A stretch of 64,000 bases of DNA, from NCBI GenBank assembly GCA_022496185.1, contig WTXG01000039.1, positions 62,001 to 126,000 of the forward strand. Direction: 5' to 3'. How positions within the stretch are numbered: position 1 is the first letter of the stretch; every line of letters starts with the position of its first letter. Of this stretch, positions 11,141 through 21,581 are shown one piece after another. The notes under the pieces are model-generated. The model saw only the letters and a list, made by a program, of their open reading frames with translations, did no database searches and was not told where the DNA came from. Made by a program: the position numbers and the translations under genes. The stretch is from Multifurca ochricompacta (Eukaryota > Basidiomycota > Agaricomycetes > Russulales > Russulaceae).

Positions 11141-13871
11141 TTAGCGGCTGATCACGGCCCAAATTCTATCCTCGACTGTCCTGATAGTGGCGGATGGCGT
11201 ATTGAGGCTCGTCATAAAATAAGCCACATCCCCCAATGTACGGAAGTGGATACTGAAAGGAGCACCCCCTGGTGCGCTGGTCATTCCCCAACCTGCTTCA
11301 CAGGCAGCATCACCGAGCGCTTTCAGCAGCGCCTGAGCGGAGTGAGACTGATATCCTGTAATACCCCGCCCCCGACCCCGTCCCAAACGATCAGGAACGG
11401 CCATCAGCTTCTTCCGTTATAGTACGAAAAAGGGGGAAGCGAATCTAAATAACGCACCGGCGTCGTTATCTGTCACCTTGAATGCAAGCACCGTGCCAAG
11501 AGACATCACCTGGTCGATGATTCCCAGTTTTGAAAGCGCGTCGACGAATTGGGGCGACCACAAACTCCAAACCGCCCTGTCCCCATCCACCACCGTCTCC
11601 TTTTCCATCTCTTTTTCTCCGCGTTCCGCTTTCCACGCCACCTGCGCAGCCTTCCAAGAATCTCCACGCGCGAGACCCTCGAGTTGGTCTAGCGTCTCAT
11701 TCGCGATTTCACATCCGATCGCATATGCCGTGTAGCTGTGCCCGTGAAGGAGCGCCTCCGTCTTGCTCGTTCCCTCGAATGCGCGGAACACGTCATCCGA
11801 CGCGAGTGTCACAGCAAGCGGGGCCATCCCACCTGTGAGAATCTTCGCATACACAGATACGTCCGGATATGCACCAAGGAGCGGAGCGGCAGAGCGCAGA
11901 CCGAGGCGCCACAGTCCCGTGAATACTCGTCAAAGATGACAGGCAGGCCGCGCGCTCGAGCCGCGTCAATGAGGATGCGCTGGAATAGAGGGTCGACGAA
12001 AATCATGCCGCCTGCGCCGAGCACGAGTGGCTCCAAAACAAGCGCGCCGAGAGACGAGGCACCATTATTCGCCACTTTCTCAGGGCCATATCGATGTGCT
12101 TCCGATAAGCCGTGGCGAGGGAAGTGCCGAGGCGCGCGCTAACATTGTAGATCCACGAGAGCGGTTGTCCTTCGACGCGTTCGGGCGCTATCGCTGATGG
12201 GACTTCTATGAAGGCTCTTCCATTCTTGATCCCAATAGACGGCGGTTCGAACCAATATCCCTTCGCTTCATGCCACTCACACGAATACACTCCTTCCTCG
12301 CAAGCGTCCATGGCACCAATTGTATCCCCGTGGTAACTGCCCTTCAGTCCTAGGACGCCCAATTTTTTTTGTTCCTGTGGCGCAAACCCGAATTTCTTGC
12401 TAGCGACCCGCAAAGCCATCTTGAGTGCGATTTCCATCCCTGTGGAACCGTTGTCGGAGATGAATGCACGGGACGCCCACCCCTTCCCAGGGCCTTCATG
12501 GACGAGGCGCTCCGCAAGGCGCAAGGCAGGTGCGTAGGTTGCCTGGGGGTACATGACATGTCCGTAGCGTCCAGCAGCTCGAGCAGCGGCAAGAGTGAGG
12601 GCAGGGTGGGCGTGGCCAAGGGTTTGAGTCCACCAGGATGCGGATCCGTCGAACTGTGACTCCAGTAGGGACACGGACGAAGCCGCCGACGGCGAGGAGG
12701 GCTTATGTCCAGCAAATATAGTGAAATGATCCCCCCACGCACTATCAATCACGTTACGTCCCCCTCGTGTTTGATGAGCCCATGCTGGACGAACGGCCAC
12801 CATACTGTATTGAGAGTGCGCTGTGGCATGCTATGGAGCTCCTTTATACGTCCCTCGTGCCTCTCATCCAGAAGCTCGATGACGTTGAGCAAACCGCCAG
12901 TGTTATGTTCGGAAGTGATCTTATTGTAGTACTCTTCCGTGACGATAAAGTTTCGGCCTGGGTCAGCTTCTCGAGGTGGAGGAGGATCCACTGTAGAGAC
13001 CTTGACGCCTCGCTCTGCAAAATAAGGCTCGAGGTACTCCCAATTTCTATAGTACTCGTCCTGGAAGAGCAAGACGGAGTCCACAATGTAGCCTCTGAGG
13101 GACAGAGATTCATATGCAGAAATTGTTGATGAAATGCCGCCAAGTCTTGAGTCACCGACGAGGATCGTAGGCAGGAAGAGCGGCCTGTAGCTATCTAGCT
13201 GCGTTGTGCCAGATAATGTTGGACTGTGTACGCCTAGAAGTGCCGTCAGATGAGAGCCAAGGAGGGAGAAGGGGGAAAGAGGAGGGGCGATGTTGAAATC
13301 AGGTCGCCATAAAGACTCACGGAAGAACTCAAATCTCACCTCCAGCAGTCTCGACATACATATGCGACCTCTCCGTTACTGGGTCAGAGGCGCATTTACG
13401 GATATAGCTCGCCACGGACGTTATGAACGCATCGTCTGTGGGAACAACGACGTTCTGACGGGTAAATCAGCCAGGATGTTCACAGGTCGGGGCTACTACA
13501 CCAATAGGCTCACTCGTGCACCCTCTTTTCGCTGCCATGTTGACAGCCAGATGTGGACTCACTGGCTCGTCAAACCGGTAAAGACAGTGAGCGTTCACTA
13601 GAGCTCTGTGAGGGCCTGCATATCTTTTCACGTGTCTATTATGCCCGCAAGATTATTGTCAAGGATTGGTATGAGAATTGACCGTAGCAGGTAGGACTTA
13701 CTCATCGTCAGCATCCTGCAAGGGTCCTGTGCTCACTGGCTTGAGATAAAATACTTGATTCTTTTTGGCAGCTGAAGCGCGAACTAGAGCAGATGTAAGA
13801 ATAGTCTTGCCCACATCTGTGTTAGCACCGAATACTTGATGCACACGGAGATTTTTGAAGAGTAATGACAT
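11141..13871 (-). CDS. Bifunctional dethiobiotin synthetase / DAPA aminotransferase (biotin synthesis)
   Basis: One gene covers two successive steps of biotin synthesis: the PLP enzyme makes 7,8-diaminononanoate (DAPA) and the ATP-dependent synthetase closes the ureido ring. The N-terminal synthetase begins MSLLFKNLRVHQVFGANTDV, with the P-loop GANTDVGKT, and continues to ETAGGVHSP and the YYRNWEYLEPYF region. The C-terminal aminotransferase shows DGSASWWTQTLGHAHP, SDNGSTGMEIALKMALR, GSYHGDTIGAMD, ALVLEPLVLGAGGM, VIFDE and the PLP lysine in YAKILTGGMAPLAV. Introns include one after the ADDE motif near 13700 and one near the C-terminus (about 11415-11460). Two single-base deficits break the frame, near 12090-12094 and near 11926, with conserved sequence on both sides. 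This fused order is known from fungi and plants. Confidence 0.92.
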
Positions 13872-14023
13872 TCAACACCACCTTAACTTCCGACAGCGTT
13901 CCCCCGGTCTACATGCTTCAAGCATAATCTCGGTCCGAAGTTTCCGGGCGCCATCTATTGTCTATTGTGTCAAATGTATGCGTATATGTATGTGTATAAG
14001 TATCTGTCCTGTGTCCTCAACCA

Positions 14024-15248
14024 TCATGCGCTGACCACCGTAGCTGGAACAATATGTCCAGGTGGCGGCGTTGGTTGCGATAAAGTAGTTGCAGCTTCCA
14101 CAGCCCGTTGAACCTCAGCAAACGTCTTCAACTGCCCTGGTCCCCACCTCTGGAACACAGTCTCACGTCCATAGGCAATCTTCACCGTTTCGAGCTAAAT
14201 TCAGGCAAGGTTCGTTATTTAAAAAAAGGGGACTCGGCTGAGCACAAAAAGGGGGGCAAACTTACCAGAATGTCCGCCGTAAGACCCTTCACTGGCGAGG
14301 CTGTACTTCGAAACCGGTGCATGCGGTATGTACCACCCAACCAGGATGCGTCCGTGAAGTTCTGTCGGTAGAAAAAAAAAACCCCAAATTAATGAAAGGA
14401 TGTGAACAGAACAAACGCAGTGCGGTTCAGAACAACCCACGTGAAATTCCGCTTCGTACGGCCAATTCTCACTTCCCAGTGGCACGAGCTGTTCCTTGCG
14501 AGCTAGCTCGGGTTCAAGTAGCGCCTCAAGCGGGTGGTCAAATATATGCGCCACCTCCCCAGGAGCCGCTCGCAACCCATCCAGGACCGAAATGTCGTCC
14601 AGAAGGGCGACGACGGGTGTGACTACCAGCCTATATTGAGAGACGAACGGTTCGAGCGTACAGAGCGTGTGCACGTGCGGGGAGTGCAGGGGGAATGCGA
14701 CTTCCTCATTCGCCTCCCTGAACTGGAAACAAAAATAAAAATATCACAACGAATCAATCGATCTTGCCTCGGTGAGGAGGGGGGAGAAAAGGCTTACAGC
14801 TGTCTCTATGACCCCGCATCCTCTTCGTCCACCTTCCCACCAGGAAGGGCAGTCTGCCCGGATGCGAGCGTAGTTCCTTCGAACGTGTAGTCAGAAGCAC
14901 GCGTAGTTCTCCCACGCGTTCATACAATAGAACTAACACAGCTGCAAGCTTCGAAGAAGGGTGATGTAGATGTCTAGATGAAAGTGAAATTCGCAGGGTG
15001 AGTATTCAATTCATTGATTTATTTGAATGAAACGGCGGCGGCCAAGGCCAGGCTAGGAAAAAAAAAAAGAACCCCAATGATGTCGGCACCCGCCCGGGCC
15101 GAAACTACTGCCAAAACGTACACTTTCGTGGTCTCGAGCTGGTGTTGGTACTGATGCTGGTGTTTACACAATCGTTCTATGCAAGTCCGCGACTTTTCTG
15201 AAGTATGGCCAAGGCTTCGTCGGAGATGCCGAACACGGTCGCATTCAT
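14024..15248 (-). CDS. Nudix hydrolase, CoA diphosphatase type (PCD1/NUDT7-like)
   Basis: Hydrolyses CoA or its derivatives to 3',5'-ADP and phosphopantetheine, usually in peroxisomes or mitochondria. The core reads VLVLLYERVGELRVLLTTRS, then SHPGQTALPGGKVDEEDAG. The Nudix box is completed across an intron by VIETA and FREANEEVAF, giving GX5EX7REXXEEXG. The following exon contains LEPFVSQYRLVVTPVVALLD and APGEVAHIFDHPLEALL, typical of the CoA-specific subfamily. The C-terminal exons end at 14024. Two single-base deficits interrupt the box-containing exon, at the C runs 14857-14859 and 14812-14815 (+ strand). The N-terminus is uncertain: a first exon starting MNATVFGISDEALAILQKS at 15248 is plausible, but its link contains an in-frame stop unless an intron is present. 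The core alone is secure. Confidence 0.8.
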
Positions 15249-15605
15249 GGTGGTGGTGGGGTTGGTGGGGGTGGTGATGGTACGGAGCCAAAGTGTTAAT
15301 CAACTCCTGTCCTGTCCGCGCCGTTACTTGTTACCGAACACCGGAGGAATGGAATGACAAATGCAAATCCCATTAAATTAAGTTCGTTCGGAACGGAAGA
15401 TTGGAAGATTGAACAAGCCATACACCAGGAGACGAGACAACAAAACAAAAAAATAGCAAGAATAACAAAAAAAAAAAGATGAAAAGAACTACAGAGAGCC
15501 ATCACAGTGGTATATCCCCCCAAAAAACAACCCGGAGATCGATAAAAAAACAAGAACAAAGCAGTGTAGAGATGAACAGTAGATCCGTAATCCTCGGTAT
15601 CATCA

Positions 15606-18383
15606 TCATCTCCGCGCACCAGCGGCAGCACGTCCCCGCGATTTTCTCGGCGGAGGCGGAGGCGGTGACGGAGGCTCAATTATTTCCACTTCGTCTTCCT
15701 CATCCTCATCCCTTTCCGCGCCGCCCATGAACACTGGAACTCCACCACCACCACCGTGCGCAAGAAAACCCTTGCGCCCGCCGTTCGAACCGACGGCCGT
15801 GTACACGTGTGGCTCAATATCAAATGTGCGTAGGTCATCCTCCGTCACCCCATCCGAGTTCCGTAGCTCCTCGTCTAGCGTGTACCTACGCCCAACCTTG
15901 CCCGCTGGCGCATCACCATTACTCTGAGTAGACGGCTTCTGAGTAGACGGCGCATTCCCTTTGCGTACACGTCGAGAAAGTCCTGCCCCTGACCCTGCAC
16001 CCACCCCTGCCGTTCCAGATCTTCTCTCTCTTCGTGATTGAGCAGAGAGAGGCGAATCAAGTAGCGCGCTCGCTAGCGGGTCATCCTCATCATCAGATTC
16101 TTCTGTGATCCGACGACGCGCAGCGGCTCGTATCAGAGGCCGCGTCTTGCGTGGTGTGGGTGCAGGAAGAGGTGATCGTGGCGGACGCTTGTCAAACACG
16201 CTTTGCGCTGATAGCCCACGACTTCGGCGCGGAGGCGTGGTGGAAGAGGTATTGGCGTCCTTTTTTTGGTGGCAGGCGGTGGTGGCGGGAGCGCTTCCAC
16301 TTCCGAATCTTCCGGTTCGTTGACGACCACCGCAGGGGCCCGAGGGGGGGTGGGAGGCAGCGGCTCATCCGGCCCCTGCTCAGCATCCCCATCGGAAGTG
16401 AGGGATGGAGTCACGTCTGTGCCATCCACAGAGCTGGACGGCCACGCCCGTACGGGTATATATGAGCGCGAAGGATTTGACGGCCCGACTTCAGGCTGCT
16501 TCTGGCCCTGGCTCTGAGACTGAGACTGAGGTTGAGATTGAGACAACGTTTGAGTAGAGAAGCTGCTGTTCACAGAGCGGAACGACGAGTCTGCCGAGCG
16601 GGGAAGGGGGCCCATCAGTCGACGCTTGACTGATTGCACGCCCTCCTGAACCTGAACCTGAGCCTGAGCTTGGACATCCACCTCCCTCTTCCGCTTCTCA
16701 CCAATGGCAACGGGGTCACCAACTGGACGTGGCGGTCGCTGGATGCCCGCACCCACGAAGGAGGTTTCTGCAGAAGCTGCAACAGAAGCGGCCGGCCCAT
16801 ATCCGCTGGCGCATTAATCACCTTCCTTAGTCGCACAGTTTTCATCTCCTTTAGGAATGATGCCATTTTGTCCGCAGGGACGCCGATCGTGGGCTGCCCA
16901 ATGCGTTTCGCCGTAGACGGTGCATTAATCGGTGCCTCCACTGGCGTGCCAGTATGTCGCAAATGCGCCCTGATGTCGGAAAAGGATACCTCAGCAGCCG
17001 CGGGGGTCATGGGTATTCGCGGAAGGACAAGTGGCGGCGGGGGCGGAGGTGGTGGAGGTGGGGGCATAGAGTACCAATACGAGTTATCTATGGGGGCCAT
17101 TGTAGGTCTCCTCGCCAGCTTTCAAGGGGGAAAAAAGATGAATACGTCAGCACGAAAGAGGCAATTACAACGTTAAAGAGAGAAAGAGACAAACTAAGCA
17201 CCTCTTCTCTAAGTCGTTTCACTTCTTCCTCTAACTTCTTGATCTTATCCTCGTACTCCGTTTTCTCTTCCCGGATCACCGTCGTTTCCGCCTCGGCTTC
17301 CCACCAGACTTCGCGCGCCCTACGCTCTTCTAGCATGACGGACAACTCTCGCTCCTTCCCGCGCACGCGAATTTCACCAGACGTGTTTGCACCTGCCAAG
17401 TCTAATTCCACGTCGCTCGCGGCACCATCACTCCTCCCCGTGAGAACCGCCCTTGCAGGCGACGATGCTTCGCTCTCCAAAAAATCATCCGTCGCGCGCT
17501 GCTTGCCCTTCTCGCTCCAAGACGGCCTTGACACCATAAGGCGATCATTTTCACCTTCCTGGGTGCGCCGCCCGTATGTCTCGCCCATCGATTCCGCGCG
17601 AGATCTACGTGGGATCAGACTGGGTGGACGCATCCGATCGGGGGAACTTGATGGGCCTGACACAGGCACTTCGTAGTCGAAATAAGTAGGCTGAGTTGGG
17701 AAGTGGACATGGAGCTCTGCGGCAGGGGACGGTTCGGGGACCATTGATGGGCTACGAGGGAAGAGGGAACCAGGCATCGTGAAGGATGGCTGGCGGCGCA
17801 GCAAGCGAGGGAAGGATTTTTCTGTACGCTCCTCTTCTTTTTCGCTCCTCACACCTGTGTCATCGCTGTGCCCATCGAACGAGGGGCGGTCATCGGGTGA
17901 AGGGGAATGTGGACGTGGTGGGGGTGATGTTTCACGACGACGATGGGGCGGTACTCGCGAGGATAGTTTTCGAGGGAGTGGGGAGAGGGAACGGCGCAAA
18001 TTCTGGGATGTTCCGCATCGGGGAGAGGGGGTTGGAGAGTATGAGGTTCCGCGGGGGGGTCGAATGCGGCTGCTTGATCGTTGTAGTGCGTGCTGTTGCT
18101 TCGGCCATTCTTCCTCGCCTCTCTCCTCTTGGTCGTTCACATGTAGCACTTCTCTCCTAGGATGTTGTACTGTTCGCCTAGACTTTGACTTTGGACGATG
18201 ACGGGGGTTTGTCGAGGCAACAACTTTCTGAACGTGAATTAAGAAAACGTGCTTGTGAGATCCTAGATAGCGCGCACTCACATCAATCGTACTGCCACCT
18301 GTTGCTGTCGTCACGAAATCCTGAACTTCGCGAGATAAAAAGCCAAGAACAGTTGAAAAAAGGCCTTGAGAGTCGTCCGACAT
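15606..18383 (-). CDS. Coiled-coil, polyproline protein with WH2-like motif
   Basis: Not assigned to a named family. The start MSDDSQGLFSTVLGFLSREV is an ordered N-terminal helix. A GT-AG intron follows at about 18226-18281. Then comes a long Ser/Pro/Arg-rich disordered part and a heptad-like coiled coil with EYEDKIKKLEEEVKRLREE. A second intron (about 17120-17203) leads to a run of eleven prolines after YWYSM and to KMASFLKEMKTVRLRKV, which resembles an actin-binding WH2 helix plus LKKV element. The C-terminal part has basic clusters (GEKRKREVD, DKRPPRSPLP), an acidic stretch and ends in a polyproline/Arg tail. Frame is lost at 16796-16798 (C run) and 16261-16267 (seven T), each needing one base; the flanking composition is continuous. 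An actin- or chromatin-linked scaffold is only a suggestion. Confidence 0.65.
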
Positions 18384-18587
18384 GATGGATGGAGGTCCAA
18401 ACGAAACAAACGAACACTAGCTTACATAATATATTGTTGAGCGTGGGTAGAATAAAATAATAAAATAAAGTCCGGTTGTTGTATGAGAGTGCATGAGCAT
18501 GAGAGTGAGAGATAGCTTGGAGACATAGTGACATGATGATATGATACAACTACATGTTCAGCCATCCTTCCCCTTCTTCTCTTACTG

Positions 18588-20050
18588 TCATCGGTAGCTC
18601 GGCGGCGATGAAATTTGCTCAGACGCGATCGAGGCGCGTACTGCCGCATAAGGATCCGCGTACTGCATCGTCCGACTCATGCCCGTCACGCCGCCATCAC
18701 TCGGAGGAGCACCAAACCCAGTAGGCGCGGGATCAGAAAATGCGCCGTAAGCGTCGAGGCTCGGACGTGGTTGGGGCGCAGACGGAATATTGTACTTCCC
18801 GGGAGAGCCAAAGCCTGCCGAACTACCGACCACTGTCGATGATGCACCGGAGTAGCGGTAGGTATCGGAAAAAGGCGAATTTGTATCATCGTCGGCGAGT
18901 TGCTTAAGGGACGGGACCACATCATATGCCGACTCGTCGTCTCCTTCTTCGACATCTGTGGGATGTTCGAAAGGGGGATCACGGGGGCGAGAGGCCCTGT
19001 TCTTGCGCCATTCGAGGATAGCAAGGGTCAATGATCCGGCCCAGAAGCCTGAGTAAAGAATCTTAGCGAGGGCATACCCGACCAACAAGAAGAAGCTCAC
19101 CAAAGGCAAACCAGAAAAAGATAGCGCCGGCCTTCTTTGTGGCACACCAACCTCCGAGTCCATTAGTAAAGCTGTCGCCAAGTTCTTTGGCATGGGGATC
19201 ATTTTTTGCATTCTTGCAGCCGGCCTGCGTCCAAGCGGAAATAGTCGTGATAAACCTGCACGGAAACAAAAGTTAAGATCATCTTATCGAAGTCCCGAGT
19301 GCAACATACGCGATGAGGAAGCTGAACCCTGTACCCGCGCCTACAAGCACAAAAGTTGCACGATCTTCCTTCAACGCGCGCGCGACGCGCGTCAACTTGT
19401 TAAATTTCTCATTCGCCAGAGGGACCAAAAGTAAGAAGAGTGATAGAAACATCCCTGCGATAGATACAAAGAGGGCAAAACCTGACAAGCCGGCTGTCCA
19501 TTGGGAACCGCAAAGTAAGCGAGACGCGTCGTAGGTAAGAGCCGGGGGGAAAACAAATACGTACAGGGACCTATGTGAAAGTGGGCTTGAAAGCTGGCAA
19601 CACTAGCAAAACAACACATAGCAATGAAGTTAAAGAAGGCTTGAGAGGTGTGACATATGATAGCAGGTTTGGAAACAATCATCTGCAAGAAGATAGCGGG
19701 TTCAGTTAGCTCAAATCCCAGTACACCTGTGGATAAAAAAATATAAACCCAAAGCCATAGTACCCATAAGATGGGAATAAAGAGGGTAAAAACCAAAGAA
19801 CCCTCTGATTCTGTGTTCATTGGTGTTTCATTGGGGGAGGGTTCAAAGAGAAAGGAACATGGTTACGTAACCCAAGTTGAAAAGGAATCGGAGAAGGAGA
19901 TGCTTGATCCAATCACCAGAAAGTACTCACATCATCCTCAAAGCCTAATGCACCCCGCCTGCTACCAATACCGCCGGACGCGGAAGTCGAGATTAGCACA
20001 TTGGATGGATCAGGGGTTAATTTATCTTTAAGCTTGTCCAAAAACGACAT
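18588..20050 (-). CDS. Tetraspan membrane protein, MARVEL-like
   Basis: Integral membrane protein with four predicted membrane helices spread over five or so exons. The cytosolic N-terminus begins MSFLDKLKDKLTPDPSNVL and is followed by a Gly-rich link. Membrane segments include GFALFVSIAGMFLSLFLLLV and TFVLVGAGTGFSFLIAYVAL, and a last one in FVSFFLLVGYALAKILYSGF. Between helices 3 and 4 an extracellular-type loop carries two cysteines (AGCKNAK and GGWCATKK), as in MARVEL/SUR7-like fungal proteins. The C-terminal cytosolic tail (about 18590-18960) is disordered, with YRYSGASSTV and acidic EEGDDES. The start at 20050 is the first ATG before the conserved amphipathic helix. A role in plasma-membrane domains or eisosomes is inferred from topology only. 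Confidence 0.72.
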
Positions 20051-20480
20051 ATTATGGAACGAGATTGAGCAGGAGAACCTTTAATTAAAGAGGGAGAGGG
20101 AGGAAAGGTGTATTTGATTTGGTATTTGGGGGAGAGAGGGGGAGAGGAAAAGAAAGTTGAGCGAGATGGCGTGCACTATGAGAGCCTTATCGGACAATCA
20201 CGAAGCAGTGCCGTCGGGTATGAAATGGGGGCTGTAGTGCTGCGGAGATAGACGTTAATATGATATGAGCGGGAGAGAGGAGAGAGAGAGAAAGTCTGAT
20301 CAGGTCTGGTCAGGTCAGGTCAGGTCAAGTCACAGTAGCAAGCAGGAGAGCCGCAGCTTTGATACTTATGTAAGCCATTCATGTTTCCACGTGACTCCCT
20401 TCTCCACCGTCCCCTCCATCATCCCATCCCCATCCCCCTAAGCCCTTTACATAGCTGCTCATAACCCAGCCTATAGCATT
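20051..20480. promoter_or_regulatory. Divergent promoter with AGGTC repeats
   Basis: It lies between the tetraspan gene and pICln. A tandem of GGTCA/AGGTC pentamers occurs at about 20299-20331, and GA-rich runs occur at 20270-20295. Either could be regulatory or simply repeat sequence. Confidence 0.45.
20299..20331. repeat. AGGTC pentamer tract
   Basis: About five tandem GGTCA/AGGTC units in the divergent promoter between the tetraspan gene and pICln. Confidence 0.8.
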
Positions 20481-21482
20481 ATGGCCGTCATTACTTTCAT
20501 TAATACTATTCCTAATCATGTTTCTGTGGAGGAGCACAGAGAACTGACGAGTAATACTCCAGCCTCTTTCAGTGACATCCCGCCCGTCCTCAGGCAAAAG
20601 GTGGACAACGTTCGCGTCGCGTTCGATCCTCCACTCGATGGCTTTCCTCCGGAGGATGGCGCTCTCGGCACACTCTACATAATCGAGAGGTTCCCTTCCC
20701 GCTTCGTTTATAACCTGCCCGACCTCACTGACAAAACGTCCCAACCAGCGTACTCGCGTTCCAATCCTCCACGGGAAGAGCCTTCCAGGTAGAGTATCCC
20801 TCCATAACCCTACACGCCACATCCCGCGGGGACTCTGGCCCCTTCGTCTATTGTCAACTCGATGAGCCTCCAGCCGCAGACGCGTCTTCATCAGATGGCG
20901 ATGACGACGCTCTCGGTATGCGTGAGCTCACTTTGACGCCCCTAGATTCCTCCTCCTGTGCGTTCCCCTCCTATTTGCACGCTACTGTCTTGAGACTGAC
21001 TTATAGAGGTTGCTCCCTCATTTCCCTGTCTCTATCGCTACAGTGGAGTTTATCTTCGACGCTCTCTCTGCCTGCGCCTCACTACACCCTGATTCTCGAG
21101 AATCGGATGACAATGACGACGGTGATGACGACGATGCCGCCGGCGATGCCTTCATCGATCCAGACGTTGCTGGATTTGAGATTTTCACCGGAACAGATGG
21201 CGAGGAGCTCAGCGAGGTCGGCAGGGTGCGCAGTGGTCCTGTCAACGATAACCGCTATCAGCCCTACTAGACACTTCTTTCTCTCCTCCATTTTCCCCTA
21301 TTCCTTTTACTTCATTCTGTCCCCTTCTGTCCTTTCCATAGGCTGCACTCGCTCATCTCGAAGAAATCATCTACGACCCATACGAACACCAGCGCAACGA
21401 CGACCATCAAGGATATTCAAAGGTCAATGGCGCGCAGGAGGAGGGTCAGTTCTCAGGCTCAGGTAGGGAGGAACCAAAATGA
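20481..21482 (+). CDS. pICln-type methylosome subunit (snRNP assembly chaperone)
   Basis: pICln binds Sm proteins and presents them to the PRMT5 methylosome before snRNP assembly; in yeast-like fungi the family is often annotated Lot5. Exon 1 starts MAVITFINTIPNHVSVEEH and gives the conserved N-terminus with GTLYIIE. After an intron (about 20688-20747) the PH-like fold continues with VLAFQSSTGRAFQVEYPSIT, TLHATSRG and VYCQLDE. Further exons provide RELTLTP, the acidic stretch DDNDDGDDDDAAGD and a C-terminal exon beginning AHLEEIIYDPYEHQ. The stop is at 21480-21482. The PH-like core, acidic loop and overall length of about 240 residues agree with the family. It ends only 100 bases from the convergent nucleoporin gene. 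Confidence 0.88.
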
Positions 21483-21581
21483 ACAAAGGTAGAAAATATC
21501 ACGTTCGTCATTGTCGTGCGTGGTCGTCCTTGTACTTTATAAAGCTATCTTATACACCATACAAAAGTAAAGCTGAGATAT

